This document shows, piece after piece, positions 19,723 through 28,943 of a DNA stretch of 64,000 nt (position 1 is the stretch's first letter; every line of letters starts with the position of its first letter). Made by a program: the position numbers and the translations under genes. The notes under the pieces are model-generated. The model was not told where the DNA came from. It ran no database searches and saw nothing but the letters and a program-made list of their open reading frames with translations. Location: the NCBI GenBank assembly GCA_944391115.1, contig CALXSJ010000006.1, positions 124,001-188,000 of the forward strand. The letters run 5' to 3'. The DNA is from an uncultured Victivallales bacterium. GTDB taxonomy: Bacteria; Verrucomicrobiota; Lentisphaeria; Victivallales; UBA1829.

Positions 19723-21109
19723 TCCGCAGCAGGAAAATGCGGAGCTCAAAGCGCGCCTGCATGCCTTCGCCGCTATCATGCGTCTCGGACGCGATGCGTT
19801 CGAGCAGCCGGATCTGCCTGCCGCGGCCGTGCATATCGTGAACAATTCCCGCACGCTGCTCGCCTATGAATCCTCGTCTCTCGCGGACCTGCGCGGCAAC
19901 CCCTCCCTTCTGGCGGAATACGCGCAGGTGGAAGTGAAGCAGCATACCGAATATGCGGCGGATGTGAAAATCCTCTGCCGCAGTGTCGATCTGAGCGGCG
20001 GGGCAGTGGAACTCAATGAGGGGAACGAAGCGTTCAGAAAACTGCCGGAGAAGGCGCGCGGGGCATTCAGCCGTCTGGCCGGCGAAGGCGGCTCCCTGCT
20101 GCTGGTTCCGCTGCGTTCGGCGCGCTTCCGGAGTTCCGCGAAAGATCCTTTTGTCTGGCTGATGACGTTCAAAGGGGCGGTTCCTCCTCACGTCGGCGCG
20201 ACGATTCCGCTGCTGGCCTCGGACTACGGCAATGCGCTGTGGAGCCACACTCCGCGGGGCGGAGCGCGTCTTCTGCTCAAGTGGCTGAGGAAGATCACGC
20301 TGATCCGTATTCTGCTGCTTCTGCTGGCGGCGTTTGTGGTTGCCATGTTCACGGTGGATGTGGAGCATACCGTTTCCGCGGAGTTCGTAGTCCGGCCGGA
20401 TGCCGAATACAACTCCTACGCGTGGTTTGACTGCGTTGTGAAGAACTGTTTCTTCAATGACGGAGACGCCGTCAAGGCCGGCGACCGGATTCTGGAATAT
20501 GATACGGACCGGATGCGCTTCCAGCTCGCCGCCTCCGAAGCGGCTTTCAAGGAGGCGAACGCCGAATATGAACAGGTGCTGAAGGCCTCTTTCACCGACC
20601 GTGAAAATCTCGGGAGACTGAAAGTTCTCGCATTCAAGCGCGACTCCGCAAAAATTGCGATCGAGGAGGCGAAGTGGTATCTGGCGCACAGCGTGGTGAC
20701 TGCTCCCGTTTCCGGAATTCTCGCCATTGCCGAGGGAAGCGCGGACAAACTTGCCGGCCGCGCTCTCCGGCTCGGAGAAAAACAGTTTGACATTCTTTCC
20801 GACAAAGGGATGATCGCCGAGATCATGGTGAACGAAAAAGACGCTTCCGTCCTGGAAGGCAATCCGCGGATCACGCTCTTCCTGCATACCCGTCCGGAAC
20901 TGCCGATTCCCGTAAAGATTCTTTCCTCGCGCTTTTATCCGGAACTGACCGAGCAGAATATTTACAGTTACAATGTGAAGGCGGAAATGGAAAACAACGT
21001 CCCCGGACTCCGCTTCGGCATGCGCGGGGTGGCCAGGGTGACCGGCGAAAAGGTCAAGCTCGGCTACTATCTCTTCCGGAGCCTGGTTCTCTGGTACCGC
21101 GGCGTGTAA
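19712..21109 (+). CDS. Membrane-anchored adaptor with N-terminal GAF-like domain and C-terminal HlyD-like domain
   Basis: The ATG at 19712 lies inside the end of the preceding gene; a GTG three codons upstream (19703) is an alternative. About 465 residues. The first ~190 residues form a GAF-like cytoplasmic region (helix, then a strand pattern with LLAYESSSLADLRG and SLLLVPLRS). One transmembrane segment (about 197-216, LIRILLLLLAAFVVAMF) follows, then a periplasmic HlyD-like part: DGDAVKAGDRILEYD for the first lipoyl half, a coiled-coil hairpin (about 270-320) and VVTAPVSGILAIAEG for the second half. The GAF assignment rests on fold-like pattern and position, not on a decisive motif. The layout suggests a cytoplasmic sensory or docking domain controlling an export adaptor (inference). 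Confidence 0.78.
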   Translation: MGNNPQQENAELKARLHAFAAIMRLGRDAFEQPDLPAAAVHIVNNSRTLLAYESSSLADLRGNPSLLAEYAQVEVKQHTEYAADVKILCRSVDLSGGAVELNEGNEAFRKLPEKARGAFSRLAGEGGSLLLVPLRSARFRSSAKDPFVWLMTFKGAVPPHVGATIPLLASDYGNALWSHTPRGGARLLLKWLRKITLIRILLLLLAAFVVAMFTVDVEHTVSAEFVVRPDAEYNSYAWFDCVVKNCFFNDGDAVKAGDRILEYDTDRMRFQLAASEAAFKEANAEYEQVLKASFTDRENLGRLKVLAFKRDSAKIAIEEAKWYLAHSVVTAPVSGILAIAEGSADKLAGRALRLGEKQFDILSDKGMIAEIMVNEKDASVLEGNPRITLFLHTRPELPIPVKILSSRFYPELTEQNIYSYNVKAEMENNVPGLRFGMRGVARVTGEKVKLGYYLFRSLVLWYRGV

Positions 21110-21117
21110 CGACGGAC

Positions 21118-23292
21118 ATGGATATGAATATGGATATGGAACGCAATCCGGCATCGCAAACCGGAGAACAGAAGATGACGCCGGAAAATTCCCAGGAAAC
21201 GCCGTCTCGGAAAACCCCGGAGATCCGGACGGGTGTGATCCGCTCGGACATTCAGTTTATTCCGCCCGGGGAACACGGGGATTACGCGATGATTTTCGAT
21301 CCCCTTTCCGAGGCGTATTACAAGCTTTCCGAGCGTTCCTGCCGGATTCTCCAGCTGATGGACCGCAGTTATCCCCTTGACGAGTTTCTGGAACGGGTCA
21401 ATTCCTTCGGCATGGATACGGACATGACGGAGCTGCAGGAGCTGCTTCATTTTCTTCATGCGAACAATCTGATTGCGCCCGAATACGGAATGCAGGACGC
21501 CAAGGTCCGGCGTCACCGCGAGATGAAGGAGAAAAACACCTTTTACCGGATCATGGGCATGTATCTCTTTTTCCGCCTCCCGCCGATTCATCCGGACGGC
21601 TTTTTCACGGCGACCATGCCGCTTGTCCGCTTTGTGTTCAACAAAATCACGCTCTTCTTCATCATTGCCGCCGCCGCGGGCGGTTATCTCCTGCTGCTGC
21701 GCTCCTGGAACGAAGCGTATGCGACGTTCGTCAACTCCCTTTCCTGGGCGGGACTCGTGAAATATTTCTGGGCCCTTCTTGTCACGAAGTCGGTGCACGA
21801 GCTGGCGCACGGTTATACGGCAAAGAGTTTCGGCGCTCGCGTCCGCGCCATGGGACTGAGCTTCATCGTGTTCTATCCCCGTCTTTTTGTGGATCTGACC
21901 GACACCTGGCGGCTTTCCCGCGCAAAACGGACCGCCTGCGACGGCGCCGGCATTGCAAGCGAACTGATTTTCGGCGGGCTTGCGGCGATCATCTGGGTGT
22001 ATGCCTCTCCCGGCCCCTTGAAATCCACGATGTTTTATCTCTTCACCGTCAGCGCGCTGGGAACGATTCTGGTCAACGGGAATCCCTTCATCCGCTACGA
22101 CGGATACTATCTGCTGTGCGATTTCCTGAACATCGAGAACCTGATGCAGCGTTCCAGCGAGTTCATCAAGGCATGGAACCGCCGGTTTTTTCTCGGGATC
22201 GGCTCATATCCGGACAGCGGCGACTGCTCGCCGCTGACGCTGTATTTCTTCGGCATCAGCGCCTTCATCTACCGGCTTTTCCTCTATACGTCGATCATTC
22301 TCATCATCTACTTTAAATTCACAAAACCCGTTGCAATCATCCTGATGGCGATTGAAGTCTACACGATGCTGCTGATGCCGCTGATTTTCGAGCTGAAAGC
22401 GCTGAACGCGCTGCGGCGGAGAATGAACTGGGCAAAAGCGTTGCTGACGCTCATCCTCGCATGCGGGCTTGTCTCGCTTCTTTTCATCCCGCTTCCCTGG
22501 TCGTTCAGTCTGCCGTGCGAGATCGTGCCGGAGTCCCGCCGCATCGTGACGGTCAATGAATCGGCGTTTGCCGCAAAAGAGCTCAAAAACGAGCCTTTTG
22601 CCGTGCGGGAAGGAGATTTGATCCTGCCGTTCCGCAATGTTTTTCTTGATTTCAACATCCGGCGTTATGAGATTGCCGCCGAACAGAACCGCGCGGAGCT
22701 GAATCTTCTGCGTTCGGACACCGGGACGATCGGCGCGAGTCCCGCCGTGTATGAGAAGCTGCGCGCAAATCTTCTGACGCAGAACGAGATGAAACGCCGC
22801 CGCGGCAACATGGCCGTGAAGGCGGATGCATCCGGAATTTTTGTCCCCGCGATCAAAGACGTTTCCGAAGGACGGTGGCTGGAGAAGGGGACGATCCTCG
22901 GAGAAATTGTATCGCAGAAAGTTGCGGTTTACGCATATGCGCTTGACCGGGAAGTCAACAGAATTCAGGAAGGCGACCGCGTGACGGTCCGTCTGCGCGG
23001 TGAATTGAAGGAATATCCCGGCCGGATCGGCGCGCTCAATCCTGTCGCCGTCAAGTTCCGTGATTCCACGCTGGTGCAGGCGCTTGGCGGCATTGTGCCC
23101 TGCTATCCCAACCAGAAAACCCGTGAATTCACTCCGGTGAACGTTCTCTACTGCATCACCGTGATTCCCGACGAACCGATCCTCTGCCGTTCGGGGCGCA
23201 CCGGACAGGCCGAGGTGAAGAAGAGCTATCGCATGTCTGTGGAGCTGCTTCGTTCCCTGATGCACGTCTTTTACCGTGAATTTTCCTTCTGA
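21118..23292 (+). CDS. PqqD-like / M50-family (site-2-protease-like) membrane protein with C-terminal HlyD-like domain
   Basis: Multidomain inner-membrane protein of 724 residues, eight bases after the previous gene. The N-terminus (about 40-140) resembles a PqqD-like winged helix (FDPLSEAYYKLSERSCRILQLMDR). The membrane core carries the zinc motif HELAH (227-231) and the paired NPFIRYDG motif (322-329) expected of M50/site-2-protease-like proteins, amid several transmembrane segments. The last third (about 470-700) has a lipoyl/HlyD-like layout: EGDLILPFRN, a helical hairpin rich in Arg/Glu, then VKADASGIFVPAIKD. Four closely spaced ATGs (21118-21136) leave the exact start uncertain. Proteins of this layout are annotated as M50 or HlyD in other bacteria, without a defined mechanism that I know of. 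Here it takes the position where a type I system would encode its ABC transporter. Confidence 0.83.
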   Translation: MDMNMDMERNPASQTGEQKMTPENSQETPSRKTPEIRTGVIRSDIQFIPPGEHGDYAMIFDPLSEAYYKLSERSCRILQLMDRSYPLDEFLERVNSFGMDTDMTELQELLHFLHANNLIAPEYGMQDAKVRRHREMKEKNTFYRIMGMYLFFRLPPIHPDGFFTATMPLVRFVFNKITLFFIIAAAAGGYLLLLRSWNEAYATFVNSLSWAGLVKYFWALLVTKSVHELAHGYTAKSFGARVRAMGLSFIVFYPRLFVDLTDTWRLSRAKRTACDGAGIASELIFGGLAAIIWVYASPGPLKSTMFYLFTVSALGTILVNGNPFIRYDGYYLLCDFLNIENLMQRSSEFIKAWNRRFFLGIGSYPDSGDCSPLTLYFFGISAFIYRLFLYTSIILIIYFKFTKPVAIILMAIEVYTMLLMPLIFELKALNALRRRMNWAKALLTLILACGLVSLLFIPLPWSFSLPCEIVPESRRIVTVNESAFAAKELKNEPFAVREGDLILPFRNVFLDFNIRRYEIAAEQNRAELNLLRSDTGTIGASPAVYEKLRANLLTQNEMKRRRGNMAVKADASGIFVPAIKDVSEGRWLEKGTILGEIVSQKVAVYAYALDREVNRIQEGDRVTVRLRGELKEYPGRIGALNPVAVKFRDSTLVQALGGIVPCYPNQKTREFTPVNVLYCITVIPDEPILCRSGRTGQAEVKKSYRMSVELLRSLMHVFYREFSF

Positions 23293-23329
23293 GAACGCGC
23301 TGCGCCGTTTGTTCTCCGTTGCAGAAGAG

Positions 23330-23366
23330 AAAAAAAACGGCGGAGACCCCGGATGGGGTCCCCGCC
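23330..23366 (-). terminator. Rho-independent terminator of glnN (minus strand)
   Basis: GGCGGAGACCCC pairs with GGGGTCCCCGCC (one mismatch) around GGAT. On the minus strand the hairpin is followed by a run of T (A-run at 23330-23337 on plus). It lies downstream of the glutamine synthetase gene. Confidence 0.75.
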
Positions 23367-23386
23367 CGTGTGGGGGTGTATCACAC

Positions 23387-23421
23387 GCCGCCGGCTGCGA
23401 GAGAGAGAATCAGCCGGCGGC
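23387..23421. repeat. Perfect 11-bp inverted repeat between convergent genes
   Basis: GCCGCCGGCTG (23387-23397) and CAGCCGGCGGC (23411-23421) flank 13 purine-rich bases (GAGA tract). It lies directly after the glnN stop, ahead of the T-run terminator. It may be part of a double hairpin terminator or an mRNA-stabilising structure. Confidence 0.6.
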
Positions 23422-23439
23422 GGCAGAGAGAAACCGTTT

Positions 23440-25581
23440 TCAGTTGATGAAGAGCATTTCGCGGTATTTCGGAAGCGGCCAGAGATCGTCATCCATCTGT
23501 TTTTCCAGGACGTCGACCAGTTTCCGGAGTTCGGCAAGCGCTTCCACAACGGCCACGCCGTTCTTCTCTTTTGCAAGCGTTTTTTCCAGCTTCGCGGCCG
23601 CGTCTGTGATTTCATCGAGCAGTCCGCCGATTGTTTCGGCAAGCGCCTTCTGGGAGGCGAGGCCGCTCTTCAGACCGCAGCCGTCCATCACCGCAATCGT
23701 CTTGACCAGTTCCGCAAGCTGTCTGCTTCCGGCGGCAAGGATGATCGTCCGCACCATGTTCAACGCAAGTTCTCCTTCGATGCGGATTTTCCGCTCGTAT
23801 TCCTCGGTGAAAATCTCATACCGGGAGTGGAGCTCGACCGCGGAGAAGACCTTGTACTTCTCAAAGAGCGCGATATTGTCCCTGTCAAGCAGCGGCTTGA
23901 GCGCTTCCGGCGTGTTGCGCAGATTCGGGAGTCCGCGTTTTGCGGCTTCCTTTCGCCATGCTTCGCTGTAGTTGTCGCCGTTGAAGATGATGCGCTTGTG
24001 CGCCTTGATGATTTTCTGAAGCACCTTCTGGAGTCCGGTGTTGAAGTTCGCCTTCGGCAGTTTTTCCAGCTGTGAGGCAATGTCGTCGATCGCCTCGGCG
24101 AAGATCGTGTTCAGGATCACGTTGGCGCCGGCGCAGGACTGGCTGGACCCCGGGGCGCGGAACTCGAACTTGTTGTTCGTGAAGGCGAAGGGGCTTGTCC
24201 GGTTGCGGTCGGTCGCGTCCAGCGGCAGCGGAGGGAGCGTGTCCACGCCGATGCGCATCATGTCCATGTGTTTCGAGGATTTGAGATCGCCCTTTTCGAG
24301 CTGGTCGATCACGTCCGCGAGCTGTTCTCCGATGAAGATCGAAATGATCGCCGGAGGAGCTTCGTTGGCGCCGAGCCGGTGGTCGTTGCCCGCCGACGCG
24401 GTCGCGCTCCGGAGCAGGTCGCTGTGCTTGTCCACCGCCATGATGATCGCGCAGAGCGTCGTAAGGAAGATCGCGTTCTGGTGCGGATCGCTTCCCGGGT
24501 TCAGCAGGTTGATGCTGCCGTAGGCGGGGGACCAGTTGTTGTGCTTGCCCGATCCGTTGATGCCCGCGAAGGGTTTTTCATGAAGCAGACAGACGAGTCC
24601 GTGCTTTTCCGCGGTCTGCTTGAGCACTTCCATGATAATCATGTTGTGATCGACGGCAAGGTTGAGCTCCTCGAAGACGGGGGCGATTTCAAACTGCGCC
24701 GGCGCGACCTCGTTGTGGCGGGTTTTTGCCGGGATGCCCAGCTTCCAGAGTTCGGAATCCACATCGGTCATGAACGCGAGGATGCGGGGCTTGATCGCGC
24801 CGAAGTAGTGGTCTTCCAGCTGCTGATGCTTCGGGGGAGGCGCGCCGAACAGCGTGCGTCCGCTCTGCACCAGATCGGGGCGCGCATAGTAGAACTGTTC
24901 GTCGATCAGGAAATATTCCTGTTCCGCGCCGAGCGTGATCCGGACGTTTTTGGTTCCGTCGTCGCCGAAGCACTTCATCATGCGGCGGACGGATTTGGTC
25001 AGCGCCTGCATGGAGCGCAGGAGCGGCGTTTTCTTGTCGAGCGCTTCGCCGGTGTATGCGCAGAAGGCGGTCGGGATGCAGAGCGTCGCCCCGTTGCGTC
25101 CGCGCTTTATGAAGGCGGGGCTGGTCGGGTCCCAGGCGGTGTAGCCGCGCGCTTCAAAAGTCGAACGGATTCCGCCGGAGGGGAAGCTGGATGCGTCCGG
25201 TTCGCTGACGATCAGGTTTTTCCCGGAGAACGAGAGAATCGCGTGGCCGTTCGCCGTCGGATCGAGGAAGGAGTCGTGCTTTTCCGCGGTGGTGCCGGTC
25301 AGCGGCTGGAACCAGTGCGTGTAGTGGGTGGCTCCTTTTTCGAGCGCCCATTCTTTCATCGCATGGGCGACGGCGTCGGCGATGGAGGGATCCAGCGCCT
25401 TGCCTTCCCGCACGGTGTCCATCAGTTTCTGGTAGATCGGTTTCGGGAGACGTTCCTTCATGCGTCCGCAGTGGAACACATCTTCTCCGAAGCTGTCCGT
25501 GGTGAAGGGTTTCAGGGCAATGTTCTCCTCGTCTTCGCGGGCGAGGATGCCTTCAATGGCCATTTTCCTGTCGGCATTCAT
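23440..25581 (-). CDS. glnN: Type III glutamine synthetase
   Basis: ATP-dependent amidation of glutamate to glutamine, the main ammonia-assimilation step, cytoplasmic. 713 residues, the usual size of the GSIII class (700+). Class motifs include [16 protein letters not shown] near the start, [14 protein letters not shown], the glutamate-binding-type segment [13 protein letters not shown] and [19 protein letters not shown]. An in-frame ATG lies upstream at 25653, but it falls in the sigma-54 promoter. The ATG at 25581 with GAGGAG upstream is chosen. The gene is divergent from a NifA-like activator, with a sigma-54 promoter and repeated sites between them, which fits nitrogen-regulated expression (inference). 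Confidence 0.95.
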   Translation of the reverse strand: MNADRKMAIEGILAREDEENIALKPFTTDSFGEDVFHCGRMKERLPKPIYQKLMDTVREGKALDPSIADAVAHAMKEWALEKGATHYTHWFQPLTGTTAEKHDSFLDPTANGHAILSFSGKNLIVSEPDASSFPSGGIRSTFEARGYTAWDPTSPAFIKRGRNGATLCIPTAFCAYTGEALDKKTPLLRSMQALTKSVRRMMKCFGDDGTKNVRITLGAEQEYFLIDEQFYYARPDLVQSGRTLFGAPPPKHQQLEDHYFGAIKPRILAFMTDVDSELWKLGIPAKTRHNEVAPAQFEIAPVFEELNLAVDHNMIIMEVLKQTAEKHGLVCLLHEKPFAGINGSGKHNNWSPAYGSINLLNPGSDPHQNAIFLTTLCAIIMAVDKHSDLLRSATASAGNDHRLGANEAPPAIISIFIGEQLADVIDQLEKGDLKSSKHMDMMRIGVDTLPPLPLDATDRNRTSPFAFTNNKFEFRAPGSSQSCAGANVILNTIFAEAIDDIASQLEKLPKANFNTGLQKVLQKIIKAHKRIIFNGDNYSEAWRKEAAKRGLPNLRNTPEALKPLLDRDNIALFEKYKVFSAVELHSRYEIFTEEYERKIRIEGELALNMVRTIILAAGSRQLAELVKTIAVMDGCGLKSGLASQKALAETIGGLLDEITDAAAKLEKTLAKEKNGVAVVEALAELRKLVDVLEKQMDDDLWPLPKYREMLFIN

Positions 25582-25635
25582 TTTTGTATCACTCCTCGTG
25601 GTTTCCTGTTTTTTCAAATCTGATGCCTGTCTTTT

Positions 25636-25653
25636 AAGCATGTCGCATGCCAA
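25636..25653 (-). promoter_or_regulatory. Sigma-54 (-24/-12) promoter of glnN
   Basis: The minus strand reads TTGGCATGCGACATGCTT. The GG and GC dinucleotides are exactly 10 bases apart, as sigma-54 requires, and the match to the TTGGCACG-N4-TTGCT consensus is close. The predicted start leaves a leader of about 40 bases before the glnN ATG. The gene next door encodes a sigma-54 activator. Confidence 0.75.
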
Positions 25654-25730
25654 CTTTTTTCCAATTCCATATTTGAGTTCGGAAATCTCAGGATGCCGGA
25701 TAAACGGAATAGAACTGACTGGAAAAAGTT

Positions 25731-25771
25731 ACATTTTTGTCGTGACATTTTTTTCATTCCTACATTTTTGT
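25731..25771. promoter_or_regulatory. Candidate upstream activator sites for the glnN promoter
   Basis: Three similar elements, ACATTTTTGT at 25731, ACATTTTTTT at about 25745 and the palindrome CTACATTTTTGTAG at about 25760-25773, lie roughly 80-120 bases upstream of the sigma-54 promoter. This is the usual distance for enhancer binding. The last one abuts the -35 box of the activator gene, which would allow autoregulation. The binding protein is inferred from position. Confidence 0.5.
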
Positions 25772-25774
25772 AGC

Positions 25775-25802
25775 TTGACAAAGCTCTGCGGCGGACTATA
25801 TT
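25775..25802 (+). promoter_or_regulatory. Sigma-70 promoter of the NifA-like activator gene
   Basis: A consensus TTGACA (25775-25780), 16 bases, TATATT (25797-25802). The predicted leader is about 35 bases. Confidence 0.7.
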
Positions 25803-25845
25803 TCTCTTTCGCAGCGTCAACCGGCGAACAGGACAGGAGTTCCGA

Positions 25846-27396
25846 ATGGCGGAAAGAAACGATATTGAAATCGCGGTGCTCAACCAGATCAGCCATGCCA
25901 TCGTGCATGAACTGAACGTTTCGGAGCTTCTCAACAACATTCTCAACATTCTGCGCAAGGAGATGGGACTCATCCGCGGAACGATCACGCTGAAGCACGA
26001 CGACACGCTTGTGATCGAGGCGTCCAACGGCCTGACGGACGAGGAGATCAGCCGCGGCAAATACATGATCGGCGAGGGGATCACGGGAAAGGTCGCGCAG
26101 ACCGGAAAGCCCGCCCTGGTTCCCGACATCTCGCAGGAGCCCGAATTTCTCGGACGGACGCAGGCGCGCGGGAAAAACGAACATGTCGCATTCATCTGCG
26201 TGCCGATCATGCACCTTGACAACATCATCGGAACCCTCAGCATCGACTGTCCCGGAGGAGACCATGAGGAGCTCAAACGCGATCTCCGGCTTCTCGACAC
26301 CGTGGCGAACATCATGGCCGAGGCGGTCGCATCCTGTCTGAAAAAATACGATGAGCGGCGACAGCTCCTTGAGGAAAACATGCGCCTGCGCGAAGAGCTC
26401 GGCACAACGCCCCGCCCCGCGAACCTGATCGGCAACTGCAACGCGATGCGCGCGGTCTACAAGATGATCGGGCAGGTCGCGAACAGCTCCGCGACGGTGC
26501 TGATCCGCGGGGAGTCCGGAACGGGAAAGGAGCTCGTGGCCCGCGCAATTCAGATGTCCAGCGGGCGGCGCGACAAGCCGTTCATCGCGGTCAACTGCGC
26601 CGCGCTGCCGGACAACCTCATCGAAAGCGAACTGTTCGGCTATGAGAAGGGGGCGTTCACCGGAGCCGTCTCCCGCCGCATCGGACGCGCGGAGGCCGCG
26701 GACGGCGGCACGCTGTTTCTGGACGAGATCGGCGATCTGAGCCAGCATGTGCAGGTCAAGCTGTTGCGCTTCATTCAGGAGCGGACCTTTTCGCGGGTCG
26801 GCAGCAACGAGGAGATCAAGGTCGACGTCCGCCTGCTGACCGCGACCAGCCGCGACCTGGAGAAGCTCATGGAGGAGGGCAAATTCCGCGAGGACCTCTA
26901 TTACCGCCTGAATGTGTTCCCGATTCATCTGCCGAGTCTCCACAAGCGTCCGAGCGACATCATCCTTCTCGCGGACCATTTCCTTGAAAAATACAACCGC
27001 CTTCACGGGAAGAACATCGCCCGCATCTCCACGCCCGCCATCAACATGCTGATGGCCTATCACTGGCCCGGCAATGTCCGCGAGCTGGAGAACTGCATCG
27101 AGCGCGCGGTCCTGACCGCCGGAGACACCGTGATTCACGGGTATGACCTGCCGCCGTCGCTTCAGACCGGAGAGGCATCCGGAACGGCCGTGATCCATCC
27201 GAACATCAAGGCGGATTTCCAGACGCTGGTCAATTCCTTTGAACGCGAGCTGATCGTCGAGGCGCTGAAGGCGAATCACGGAAACGCCGCCGCTGCCGCG
27301 CGCCAGCTCGGGCTTTCGGAACGGATCATTCATTACAAGATCAGAAATCTGGGGATTACGCCGGACTGGTACCGGCAGAGAAAAAACCAGAAGTGA
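25846..27396 (+). CDS. NifA-like sigma-54-dependent transcriptional activator (GAF-AAA-Fis)
   Basis: Enhancer-binding protein that remodels sigma-54 RNA polymerase by ATP hydrolysis, 516 residues. An N-terminal GAF domain (about 20-170) is followed by a linker helix, the AAA+ domain with Walker A GESGTGKE (about 222), the sigma-54 contact loop GAFTGA (about 269), Walker [11 protein letters not shown] and [11 protein letters not shown], and a C-terminal Fis-type helix-turn-helix ([20 protein letters not shown]). The ATG follows an AGGAG. The GAF-AAA-HTH order and the GAF signature resemble NifA. No nif genes are present and the divergent neighbour is glnN, so it is more likely a general nitrogen regulator here (inference). 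Confidence 0.92.
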   Translation: MAERNDIEIAVLNQISHAIVHELNVSELLNNILNILRKEMGLIRGTITLKHDDTLVIEASNGLTDEEISRGKYMIGEGITGKVAQTGKPALVPDISQEPEFLGRTQARGKNEHVAFICVPIMHLDNIIGTLSIDCPGGDHEELKRDLRLLDTVANIMAEAVASCLKKYDERRQLLEENMRLREELGTTPRPANLIGNCNAMRAVYKMIGQVANSSATVLIRGESGTGKELVARAIQMSSGRRDKPFIAVNCAALPDNLIESELFGYEKGAFTGAVSRRIGRAEAADGGTLFLDEIGDLSQHVQVKLLRFIQERTFSRVGSNEEIKVDVRLLTATSRDLEKLMEEGKFREDLYYRLNVFPIHLPSLHKRPSDIILLADHFLEKYNRLHGKNIARISTPAINMLMAYHWPGNVRELENCIERAVLTAGDTVIHGYDLPPSLQTGEASGTAVIHPNIKADFQTLVNSFERELIVEALKANHGNAAAAARQLGLSERIIHYKIRNLGITPDWYRQRKNQK

Positions 27397-27416
27397 GCGG
27401 GAGGCGCGGCGCATTC

Positions 27417-27437
27417 CGGGGAAGGATTTTCCCCGCT
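27417..27437. terminator. Possible hairpin between convergent genes
   Basis: GGGGAA and TTCCCC arms around a short loop lie between the activator gene and the convergent unknown gene. There is no clear T-run on either strand, so its role as a terminator is weakly supported. Confidence 0.25.
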
Positions 27438-27467
27438 CTTCATGGATTGCGGCGCGGAGAGCGCGTT

Positions 27468-28943
27468 TCAGGAGAGACGCTCAATGCGCTTGATTCCGTT
27501 GCGCGCGAGGGTCAGGCGGAAACTTGCGAAGGAGTCCTTCCCGCCATTCATGCGCGACTGGATGATGAGATGAATCCGGTAGATCCGTTTTCCCGGCACC
27601 CGGACAATGCCGGAATCTCCGTCCGGCAGATAAATTTCCTTCACCGGATTGTCCATCTTTTCCAGAAGGCGGCGGACATTGAACCGGACAATGTGCACCA
27701 GACCGTCCACATTGAAGTCCGAATAGATTTCCCCGCAGCTGCGCGAATGAAGCGTCAGCTCTTCACGGGAGAGCATGATGTCCTCTCCGGGGAGCCCGTT
27801 TTCAAGCTCCGAAATATAATCCTTGTTCCGGAGGCGGACAATTTCGGGGGGCAGTCCCTGCTCGCTGACAAAGGAGAAGCTTTCCCGGCAGACGCCGACC
27901 TCTTTTCCCAGAGTGCTCCGGATGGTCGTTCTGTAGTCGAACAGGCGGGATTTGATCTTGGAATATAGATAGGAGCGTCCCAGCTCCTTGATCCTGTCCT
28001 TTCCCATGTAGGCGAGAATGAGGATGGCGCAGAACGTCAGCGAGAATTCCTGGAAAAGCAGGTTCTGCGACAGAAAAGTGACGGCGGTGGCGAACGCCAT
28101 CGCGATTCCGGCCGCAGCGCCGAACACGAGGTTGGTGATGAACACTCCGTCCCGGCGCGTGTCGCTTTTGAGGAATAGAACGCTCGCCATGACTTTTTTC
28201 AGGATGTTTTCCCGGTAGATCAGCTCCTCGTTGTCGCTGTTCCCGGAGGGGACGGTCGGATAGGCGCGCCATCGCCGGTAGTCGATTTCCTTCCGCATGG
28301 CGCGGACGATTTCCCGCTGCAGGATTTCCTTTTCGCCGGAGGAACCGGAAAGCGTTTCCAGAGCCGGATACAGGCGTCCGCGGTATTTGTTGGCGGTGAT
28401 GCTGAGAAATTCATCCACGAGCCGGAATAGATTCCTGCATTTCTTGTCCGTTTCGGAAAATCCGGGGATCCGCTCCAGGCGCCGGTAGCCGTCCAGAAGC
28501 CGGGCGGACTGTTCCAGATAGTCATGGACCGCGGGGGAGGCGGGATTCCGTTTCAGGGCGAGAGCTCCGTCCCGCAGAGCGCTTTTCATGATGGAGCAGA
28601 ACATCTTCAGACGGTTTTCATAAGTGAGGATCTTCTCCGGGGAATCGGGCTGGCGGGTCAGACGGCGCATTGCGTCCTCCAGCTTGCACAGAGGCGAGTC
28701 CGGTCCGTCCGACATGCGCGCAAGGTGGACAACCGGAGTCCGGAGACGGATGTATTTGCGGATGTCGCCGTAGAAATCGTCCGCGGAATAGGTGCGTTTG
28801 TTAAGATGGAGATTGTTCGGAAGAAAGAGATAGGCGTCCACGCGGTATTCGTTCGCCGCCCGTCCGCGGTCCAGCGGATAGGTGAACTTGGCCTCGAACT
28901 GGTATTTGTCATGGATCTTTACGTTTTCATAAACCTCCGGCAT
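27468..28943 (-). CDS. Conserved-looking hypothetical protein with two central membrane segments
   Basis: I do not recognise this gene. 491 residues from an ATG at 28943 with AGGAG seven bases upstream; longer readings further upstream lack a ribosome site. The N-terminal half is hydrophilic and helical, with a segment on partners or substrates such as YRVDAYLFLPNNL. Two adjacent hydrophobic segments lie at about residues 275-330 (LVFGAAAGIAMAFATAVTF and LTFCAILILAYMG). A mostly strand-like C-terminal domain of about 150 residues follows. This suggests a membrane protein with two soluble domains on the same side of the membrane. It lies 107 bases downstream of the GntR-like regulator gene on the same strand and may be transcribed with it. 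No function is proposed. Confidence 0.75.
   Translation of the reverse strand: MPEVYENVKIHDKYQFEAKFTYPLDRGRAANEYRVDAYLFLPNNLHLNKRTYSADDFYGDIRKYIRLRTPVVHLARMSDGPDSPLCKLEDAMRRLTRQPDSPEKILTYENRLKMFCSIMKSALRDGALALKRNPASPAVHDYLEQSARLLDGYRRLERIPGFSETDKKCRNLFRLVDEFLSITANKYRGRLYPALETLSGSSGEKEILQREIVRAMRKEIDYRRWRAYPTVPSGNSDNEELIYRENILKKVMASVLFLKSDTRRDGVFITNLVFGAAAGIAMAFATAVTFLSQNLLFQEFSLTFCAILILAYMGKDRIKELGRSYLYSKIKSRLFDYRTTIRSTLGKEVGVCRESFSFVSEQGLPPEIVRLRNKDYISELENGLPGEDIMLSREELTLHSRSCGEIYSDFNVDGLVHIVRFNVRRLLEKMDNPVKEIYLPDGDSGIVRVPGKRIYRIHLIIQSRMNGGKDSFASFRLTLARNGIKRIERLS

Noticed and set aside
25582-25653. Upstream in-frame extension of glutamine synthetase from an ATG at 25653
   Set aside because: It would begin inside the sigma-54 promoter, ahead of the predicted transcript start, and has no ribosome site; GAGGAG supports 25581.
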